A stretch of 64,000 nt of DNA from Selaginella moellendorffii. Lineage: Eukaryota > Streptophyta > Lycopodiopsida > Selaginellales > Selaginellaceae. A model generated the notes under the pieces. The model saw nothing but the letters and a program-made list of their open reading frames with translations, ran no database searches and was not told where the DNA came from. Positions within the stretch are counted from its first letter, which is position 1; the number at the start of each line of letters is the position of its first letter. The position numbers and the translations under genes are program-made. Location: NCBI RefSeq assembly GCF_000143415.4, contig NW_003314267.1:1712449-1776448 (forward strand), in the 5' to 3' direction. Of this stretch, positions 57,201 to 64,000 are shown piece by piece.

Positions 57201-57805
57201 ATGCAAAAGAGCCCGAGTGTGCCTAGTTAGTGCCATCCCATTACATATATAAGCTATACATTACCAATGGAGGTGAACTACTCCACGATAAAAAATAAAT
57301 GTTTAGTAGCAATCTTGGGTTTTGAGAAACTTCATGCATATCTACATGGTTCTCAGACGTTACTAAAAGGTGATCATTTTGCCATTACTTCATTATTAAA
57401 GCAAAAGAACCCAGTTTGTCGTGTTGCTCAGTGGGTTTTGAAGCTTCAAATATATGGTTTTGATGTTGTTTATCATCTTGGGAGTTTTATGGCTGATGCT
57501 GATGCCCTTTCTCAAGCTCCTCTTCCTTTTTCACTCTCTTCTCATGTTTCTGATGAGCTTGCAATTCTAGCATCTATGGATTTTCTCGAGCATGTGCAAC
57601 GGTTGAAACGCTTCGTACAAAGGGATCAGGAACAACTAATATCACCTACAAATCCACCAATGCCTCCTCCTGACGTTCCTCCAGATCCCAACCCATCTAT
57701 AAGAGAACTTTGATGGTCTTTTATTATTCTAAGAGGAGGGGATGATGTGAGGTAAGTGTATAGCTACAATACTATATACTAATATTAACATAGTAAGATT
57801 TTGGT
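54247..57805 (+). mobile_element. Degenerate Ty3/gypsy-type LTR retrotransposon, integrase missing
   Basis: A repeat of about 65 bp opens at 54247 (tgtgaggt...atactaatattaatatag) and recurs at about 57747-57805 after a polypurine tract (aagaggagggga), marking LTR remnants. Between them: gag core 54790-55460 (LHHFMV, LKWYNGLSVATRGDW, a damaged zinc knuckle CMCDEVGHTYWC); reverse transcriptase 56200-56985 (GSIHFCIDYHLLNKVT, RWFTKLDLAFGY, LMLFGLNNAPATSQRMM, a degenerate FINDIL box for F-x-DD, LGYHIS); and RNase H/tether 57120-57713 (FILNVDASNIGLG, LGSFMADADALSQ). Stops at many places and no integrase domain, so it is not autonomous. Confidence 0.88.
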
Positions 57806-57814
57806 AGCTGTCAA

Positions 57815-57885
57815 ATTGATTTCAATGGGAAATAAATTCAAAAGATCAATTCCACTTACACTGTTTATGCACCGGCACCATTGTG
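57815..57885 (+). pseudogene. Fragment of the cysteine-rich peptide gene's 3' end
   Basis: About 60 bp here (agatcaattccacttacactg...tgcaccggcaccattgtgat) match 58980-59032, the last codons of the peptide gene including its stop. It directly follows the truncated 3' LTR of the Ty3-type element. Confidence 0.75.
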
Positions 57886-58778
57886 ATCCATTTCGAGAAG
57901 CATGCATTTCCCAGAGATTTTCTTGCAAGAGATGGCAATGATGGGACAGGCGGGAAGGAAAGCTTGATCCCCAGCTGTCCCTGCCCGGGGAGAGCTGGGA
58001 CTCGAGCTTTTTTTCACAAGAGATGGAGAAAACTCTGGGATTGACAGTACTGCCTCTTCCTGCGCATTTGCTCGTCCCAGCTCGGAGTGACACCAAACTT
58101 TGGGATCATTGCCTCAAGTGTTTCTTACCTCAATGGATCAACTGCAAGCAGTGAGAATACACAGCAAAGTCACCTCGTTTGCTTGAATTCCTTTGTCTTT
58201 CATCCTTTCTTCTCATTTTTCTCCTTTCTTTTTACTCTGCTTTCCTGTGAAACCAGAACAAAACCTTTTCAGTATCACCTTGAGGAGCATAGCCAGAAAT
58301 AAGAGCAGTTGAGCTTACCACATCCTCGCAAGAAGATCAAACACTCACTGTGCCTCGCTCGCACTGCCATATTTTCGTAAGTGTCCACCAGGCTATGCAA
58401 ATCTCTCTGTGGAAAAACTTTCTCAAGTTGGCAACCTCGCAGAAGCCTTTAAAACGGAGTTGAAGCTCAATGCCATTTCGAGCGAGATCGGTGTCATAGA
58501 TAACAGTGTTGGATGGTTGCAGGAAGTGGAAGAACGTGGAGGTGGCTTCTCTAGACAAGATGGATAAGGCGCGAACATTCTCTGTGAAAGCCCTAAGTAA
58601 GAACCTCACGGAAATTTCTAGTTGCATTATTTTCTTTGACTTTGTAGTTGCAAGTTTGTCAATGCTTTGCATGTGAGTGCTGGCAGTATATATATTTTGT
58701 GTTTGACTTCGCCTCCTCCACTTGATTTGTTGCAGTGTACTTAAAAGGAGCTTGCGCTTGTACAGAATCTGACTAGGT
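57886..58778. other. Intergenic, no supported gene
   Basis: Moderate-GC sequence around 57900-58090 and weak ORFs on the minus strand (58337-58861), without recognised domains. Confidence 0.35.
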
Positions 58779-59030
58779 ATGGCCAATTTCAGGAAAGCTC
58801 TCTTGTTTCTTCTTGTTCTTCTTGTGATGTTTTCTTTGGTGAGCTGTAGATCAAGTGTCAAGCAGCTTCCAATTGAGTGCAGGAAGGGTAGTGATGGAAG
58901 CTACAACAACATTTGCAAATGTTGCTATGTGATTGGAAGCATCTCTCAGTACTGCAAGGAAGATCGGAAAGAAATTGAAGAGATCAATTCCAGTTGCGCT
59001 GTAATCCTTTGTGCACCGGCACCATTGTGA
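58779..59030 (+). CDS. Small secreted cysteine-rich peptide, 83 aa
   Basis: A single exon. Residues 1-22 are a signal peptide (MANFRKALLFLLVLLVMFSLV). The mature part of about 60 residues has Cys at 23, 34, 46, 48, 49, 59, 73 and 78, a spacing (C-x11-C-x-CC-x9-C-x13-C-x4-C after the first) I cannot assign to a named family. Secreted Cys-rich peptides serve as signals, defence peptides or reproductive attractants. A 3' fragment copy lies at 57815-57885. The stop is followed by AT-rich flank. Confidence 0.7.
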   Translation: MANFRKALLFLLVLLVMFSLVSCRSSVKQLPIECRKGSDGSYNNICKCCYVIGSISQYCKEDRKEIEEINSSCAVILCAPAPL

Positions 59031-60230
59031 TCGTTTAGAGCGTTATGTACAACACAGAAGAATAATATACTTTTGTAGCAAAGAAATACAAGACCAGTTT
59101 TCTTTTGTCTTGTTTCTCGCTTTTTGTGTGCTAGGCAGTGGAAAGTAATTTCGTAGGGAATACTATATTTTATGTAAAACTTATCTGGTCACAACGAATC
59201 CTCAAAACATGATTCCATGATTGTTGATAAAGGGCAACAATATTCATGATCACTGGGTAGTATCCATAGCAGTATTGAGAGAAAACTCGAAAAACCATGA
59301 AAACCAAGAGAATAATTTTATTCTTTTTCATATCAAACTAAAGAAATCAAAGTTGGAACGCCTGGAAATGTTTGGCATAGGTAGAATATATATATATATG
59401 CAATGTCTCTACCAGCATATATCACTTGTCGAATTAAATTTTCTATCTGAAGTGTGTTATGAGAGTTCTAGTTGGTTTTCTGAGGAGATTTGCAAAGAAA
59501 AGAGGGATATATAACATATGACCATAAAAACAAATCAAATTTGTATGATCCTCTTTTATGATTCTGCAAAAACTGGCAATTAAATTTGACCTGTGACCTT
59601 TCACTGCCATTTTAATTTCATTTCCTACTTCAGCAATAAGCAGATAATTTCAATATTAATAATAAAGAGCAGATCATACTTATATTAGTTTCTTTAGTTT
59701 TAACTGCCATACATCCATCCAAAAAAATCCCCCAATTCCACAATATCCATACTTGGCTGCAACATACCCCTGAGTCACATGATTGATACCCACCTGTGGT
59801 GCACAGCAAGAACTATAGTCACATACCAGAGTATGCTAGGAAGAAATGGCAATGAACGTGGATAGAGAATGAGTTATATGTATCCTTATATATAGAAAGG
59901 ACTTATCCAAGTTGCAGTTGAAATAAAACTCTGGTCATATGGAGTCACATTCACATTCTTTCTGCTTAGGACTATATGTTCACAATCTTACATTCAAAGT
60001 AATGCATATGTTGAAAGTGGGTCCTTACCGCAGAACCTTAATCTGGGCCTTAGGCCAACTTTAAGTTCCACTTTAATTCATTTCTCAAATCTGTGACACA
60101 AGTGAGTAAAAAACTAGAGTCAACTCAAGTCAAACACACATTTTCAAAGTCACAAGTTTCCGCCCTTTACAAGCCATTCTAACTTAGCCAAAATCTTTTA
60201 GTGCTGGCAATGCCACTTTCTCTTTGAGCA
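59031..60230. other. AT-rich intergenic
   Basis: No gene recognised. The 97-codon open stretch at 59221-59514 is AT-rich and featureless. Confidence 0.45.
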
Positions 60231-60233
60231 GAG

Positions 60234-60563
60234 CAGTTGGCAGCAGGGACATCCTACGAGCCAGGCAATGGTAGCAACATTATTTACTACAACACTGCCA
60301 AGACCATAGAGAAGCAGAAAAACGCTGAGACGGTCCTCCATTTTTTCTACGAGCACAAACCTCTCAACGGATTTGCTACCTGTCTTGGCTATGGCGACTT
60401 TCCCAACGCTATCTACGGCCACACAGGATGCTACAACATGTCCGACCAGCCAAGCTGCTCAGAATGCCTCAAGCGAGCTTACCAAGCAGGTCGCTCTGTA
60501 TGCTTTGGGTGGTACTTAGAAACGGAAAGAAGATGCAGTTTGCGACATTGGATTCTGGATTGA
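60234..60563 (+). pseudogene. Gnk2/DUF26-type cysteine-rich domain, incomplete
   Basis: The frame opening near 60234 encodes one Gnk2-homologous (DUF26) domain with its hallmark C-x8-C-x2-C (CYNMSDQPSCSEC, residues about 66-78). A preceding Cys lies in ATCLGYGD and further Cys in SVCFGW and RRCSLRH. Such domains occur in secreted antifungal lectin-like proteins and, doubled, in CRK receptor kinases and plasmodesmal PDLPs. No ATG or signal peptide opens this frame, although an ag acceptor (gagcagagcag) precedes it, so a 5' exon may exist upstream or be lost. It is either a gene fragment or the second exon of a small secreted protein. Confidence 0.6.
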
Positions 60564-61685
60564 GTAAGTTTCCTCTCCAGATAATCTATCACGGCTGTTC
60601 TAACTTATATTCCCATTCTTCCACAGCTCTTTTTGGTGTCGTGGCTAAAGTATGGCAAGCAATATTGGTGTCAACGTCCTGGAGGTCCATAGTCCACCTA
60701 AGCAGCTTGGGGACGAGCTGGCGCTTGTGTGGCGCATAAAAAACTTTTTACTGACTTAGTGTGAAGGCCTGACGATTGTGGGTGTTAAATATGGTGTGAA
60801 GACTTAAAACTCAACAATGTTAACATTTGAGGACTCTAGCAATGAATTGAGCATCACGATGTCATGCAATTGTCAACAAGATATTAACACGTGGCCTCCT
60901 GGAACAGCGCCAAGAGGGTGTCCGTGGTGGTCCGCATTCTTCTTCTCGGTCGCCTCCTCGCCGCCGTGCCCCGCAAGCGGCACTGCCACCACCAGGATCG
61001 ACGCTCCTCTGTCCGGTGACCGGAAGCCCTCTCTGTGGTCGTGGGATTAAGTCGCTGTGGAGAAATCACAAGGAGGCCAATCCTTCCAGCTCTCAGCTTC
61101 TGCATTGGCGCCAGGAATAGCTTATGTGTTAGATCGACTCGGCAGGATATTTTCGGGAGCTCAGGATCGGCAGGGTCGGTTGACGAGCGGGGGATGACTG
61201 TGAGGCATTGCTTCACTACCCTAGCAGCACGGGCGTGTGAATGCAGGCAGTAGCAAGTGTAGCCTTTGCTCTGCCCATGTCATCTTCTTCAAGACCGAGT
61301 GCTAGGTACTGCAAGAAAAGCTTTTCTAGTTTGTGATCTTTGCAATGAGAATTTCAAGCAGAAGACTTTGGTGGCACTAATCTTCTTCGTTTTCCTTTCC
61401 AGGTGTGTAGTTGATTGTTATTTGCAACAGGTGTGTGATTTGGGCACAAAGTGTCTTTAGTAGCAACCCCACTACCAATGAAAATTCAAGGTGGGGAGTC
61501 AAGGATTCTTGGTTGCTTTGTTTGCAGGTGAGGGATACTATGGGGCTCACCTTTCACGACCTCACAGCAAACTGGAAAAGGTGGCGGCCTTGTTTTTCTC
61601 CTTGTTTGTGTGTAAATTCTTGGTCAAAAAGTTTTTATGGAAGATGATATGTTTAAAGAAACAGAAAATTTGGAAAGTGCTTAGT
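60564..61685. other. Intergenic, partly GC-rich, no supported gene
   Basis: GC-rich block 60890-61200 with overlapping ORFs on both strands but no domain. It ends at the junction with retroelement sequence near 61690. Confidence 0.35.
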
Positions 61686-61689
61686 GGGG

Positions 61690-62803
61690 GTACCTGATAG
61701 TAATTTAAACTTGATGGAAGTATTTGTTTCTGCATTAAGTATCGTTTGTTAAACGAAGTGATAATCCTAGATATGTACTTTCTTCTTCAGGAGCATTTAG
61801 GGAGAAATTATTAATTCACCAAGTTAAATTTTACTTTTGGGTACTAACAAGTACTGATGGCCGAAAAAGATATTCCTAAGATTGATTTTTGCAAATTGTT
61901 TAGTTTGTATAAGTTCTTAGTGTTGTTGTTTGGTTTAAATAATGCTTTAGTAACTTTTCAGCAAATGATGGATGAAGTTTTTTATGATATGCTAAAGGTG
62001 ATTGCTAACTTCATTGATGATGTCTTAATCCACTCGGAAAGGACATAGGAAGAACACGTTCATAATGTTCGTAAAGTATTAGATCGGCTATGGGAAGTTG
62101 GTTTAAAGTTAAAGTAATCAAAGTGTGTATTTGGGTTTAAAGACATAACTTATCTTGGGTATTGTATTTCTCATAAGGGTTTGCAAATTAATCCTGACAA
62201 ACTTGTGGCTATTCCAAAGTTCCTTACTCCGAAGTATGTAAATGATGTGCAGCATTTCTTATCTGAATCTTCAAAACCCATCGAGCAGTACAATCAACTA
62301 GGTTTTTCTATTTCAATAATAAAGTAATAACAGCATGATCACTTTTTAATAACGTTTGAGAACCATGTAGATATATATGAAGTTTTTCGAAACCCCAAAC
62401 TGTTGCTAAACACTCATTCTCTATCGTGGAGTAGTTCGCTTCTGTTAGTTGTAATATATAACTTATATATGCAATAGGATGACACAAACTAAGCAGACTC
62501 AGACTTTTCTACATCTATACACCTCCAAGACTAATATTAAAGGCATTCACATGCAAAATGAAAGTTTAAGTGTAGTCAGGATACACCAAAACTAAATGAG
62601 TCGTCAATAGCTCCATGAGATCCAGGAATGCCCGTTCACAATCCATAGACTAAATGAAAGATGACATTAATGACTTCAATAACATTCATAATGGTGCAAT
62701 GTGATCAGAAAGATGATCCACAAAATGACTGAGATACTGCACTTTGCTCATATGATTTTGATGTTATTCATCGCTTGGGGAGTTTTATGACTGATGCTGA
62801 TGC
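61690..62803 (+). mobile_element. Scrambled second copy of the Ty3-type element
   Basis: 61690-62265 matches the reverse transcriptase of the element at 54247-57805 in the same orientation (LFGLNNALVTFQQMMDEV, FIDDVLIH with an intact DD pair, LGYCISHKGL) but with stops. About 62300-62650 matches its RNase H region in reverse complement (cgtggagtagttcgc; gtgtagtcaggata). 62685-62803 matches forward again in two pieces (gtgatcagaaagatgatcca; gatgttattcatcgcttggg) and stops at the start of the TRIM-like LTR. Confidence 0.82.
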
Positions 62804-63463
62804 TGTAGCGCATATGATTATGGGATGAGATTTGGATATATTATCACCGTGGATCCTTGGAACCTTAGGGGATAAATGGGGATAAAATAGCCACTAAGGG
62901 CTCTCTCATCAGGCAATTGCCCCTTTTCCAGTTGGCTTAAGGGGAGAGAGATAAGGTGCGCTACAGTTGGTATCAGAGCAAATGGCACGGGTTCGATTCC
63001 CATTGATTAGTGGCTACTTAAAAGTATAATATACTCTTGAGCAAGGTATATTTCTACCCTTAAATTTGAAATCATATGTATTGGGCATCCATGCGTATGT
63101 CCTTCCTCTTGTGTGGAGTACATTGACATCTCTGAAGGGGGGGTGAGTGGATCATTGGAACCTTAGGGGATAAATGGGGATAAAATAACCACTAAGGGCT
63201 CTCTCATCAAGCAATTGCCCCTTTTCCAGTTGGCTTAAGGGGAGAGTGTAAGTTCCTGAGTTTGGACTTCCCGAGAGGTCACCCAGCCCAGTACTATTCT
63301 AACCCAAGGACGCTTAACCCCAAATATCCCAAGACCCTTAACCAATTGGAAAAGGGGGTGCACTCTTGTTCATGGGCCCTTTCCCTCTATATTTGAACCC
63401 CTATGGATCGTCTTTCGAGTCATTCCCTTTGGTTGCTTACAGAGAGAGATAAGATGCGCTACA
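62804..63463 (+). mobile_element. Small TRIM-like LTR element
   Basis: The first LTR is 62804-62965 (162 bp), bounded by the perfect terminal pair TGTAGCGC...GCGCTACA. Two bases later is the primer-binding site TGGTATCAGAGC (62968-62979), complementary to the 3' end of plant initiator tRNA-Met. Only about 160 bp of noncoding interior follow, then a G-rich polypurine tract (gaaggggggg, about 63134-63143). The second LTR, about 63144-63463, again ends in GCGCTACA. It lacks about 45 bp at its start and has about 190 bp not in the first LTR. No protein is encoded, as in terminal-repeat retrotransposons in miniature. Confidence 0.75.
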
Positions 63464-64000
63464 GTAATGTAGCACACATGGTTTTTACCCTTTATCCTAT
63501 GGTGATTTACCATAGGATAACACCACGAAGCGGAACCTAAACCCTCTTTGTGCCACGTAACAGATGCCACGTGTCACATGCCACATGTCAAAAGGAACGT
63601 GGTGTGGAACCTGAGGTTCAGGGCCTTGGGCCACTGAACGAAGGAACGGTGCCAAACTCCCAAGCTTGGAGCCAAGGAGTGACGGAACCGAACCACGGAG
63701 CAACTCCCGAGCATACAGCCCAAGGAGTGAAGGGATAGGAGCCTGAAGCGACTTGGAACAGTCCTGGAGCAACTAGCATCCTAATGCCAAGACCAGCACG
63801 CAAAACGAAGCCAAACGGAGTCTGGCACTATTTCGGTATACCGGTGGCCTAACGCAAGGATATGGGTACTCCACCAGCTAGCATGGAATGGAGCTTAGGC
63901 TTAGACCCAAGCCAGACGTAGAACAAGGACAAGCATGCAAGCGGGAGCTAGACTATGCCTCAAGTTGGTTGGCCATGCCCGACCTACCCACTATCCCTAC
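63464..64000. other. Window end, unassigned, probably repetitive
   Basis: No gene recognised. Short internal repeats such as gccacgtaacagatgccacgtgtcacatgcc (63551-63581) and the phrase ccaaggagtga (twice) suggest repeat or transposon sequence. It continues beyond the window. Confidence 0.35.

Noticed and set aside
62818-63003. Small minus-strand ORF at the window's right end
   Set aside because: It lies across the LTR and primer-binding site of the TRIM-like element.

Overview
This is nuclear DNA of a non-seed land plant, most probably a lycophyte of the Selaginella type (inference). The evidence is many GT-AG introns of only about 45-75 bp, intron-less PPR genes, a plant ZF-HD homeobox gene, a plastid-type alpha/beta hydrolase, and a CFAP45-like axonemal protein, which seed plants without motile sperm normally lack. 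One run of exactly 100 N (18224-18323) is an assembly gap. Exons below were placed by hand from GT/GC-AG borders and checked for frame continuity.

Layout. 1-8.5 kb is decayed accessory DNA: a tandem array, a PPR pseudogene carrying two in-place inversions, a long inverted repeat and AT-rich sequence. 8.5-11.3 kb (minus strand) holds a SAP-like gene directly behind a Crinkler/RHS-type P-loop NTPase gene broken by two compensating frameshifts. 11.6-13.2 kb is an intact PPR gene, the paralogue of the pseudogene. 14.8-20.3 kb holds an FSH1-type serine hydrolase with a C-terminal membrane anchor, an alpha/beta hydrolase whose last exon runs into the gap, and a MYND zinc-finger/MSS51-like gene. 20.8-21.2 kb carries two tandem tRNA-Trp copies, followed by an F-box/kelch gene (21.7-22.9 kb).

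24.5-27.7 kb is a very compact minus-strand trio (LRR protein, dihydroneopterin aldolase, RRS1) with only 42-43 bp between stop and next start. 29.2-32.6 kb is a kinase gene 62 bp downstream of a PPR gene. A broken chimeric copy of this pair lies at 27.8-28.1 kb. 33.5-34.8 kb is a secreted LRR protein and 39.1-40.0 kb a ZF-HD homeobox gene. 41.5-45.5 kb holds three minus-strand genes (UEV1, ankyrin/coiled-coil, tRNase Z). A long plus-strand gene with two tandem LSMT-type SET modules (45.5-49.5 kb) starts 21 bp from the tRNase Z start. CAF1 deadenylase, CFAP45-like and a short-chain dehydrogenase follow (49.6-54.0 kb).

54.2-64 kb is mostly transposon debris: a Ty3-type element lacking integrase, a scrambled second copy and a small TRIM-like LTR element. 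These surround a small secreted cysteine-rich peptide gene and a Gnk2/DUF26 fragment. The conserved genes are housekeeping (RNA processing, ribosome assembly, folate, ubiquitin). The SAP/Crinkler-type pair, the double-SET gene, the tail-anchored hydrolase and the run of near-touching same-strand genes are the least ordinary parts.
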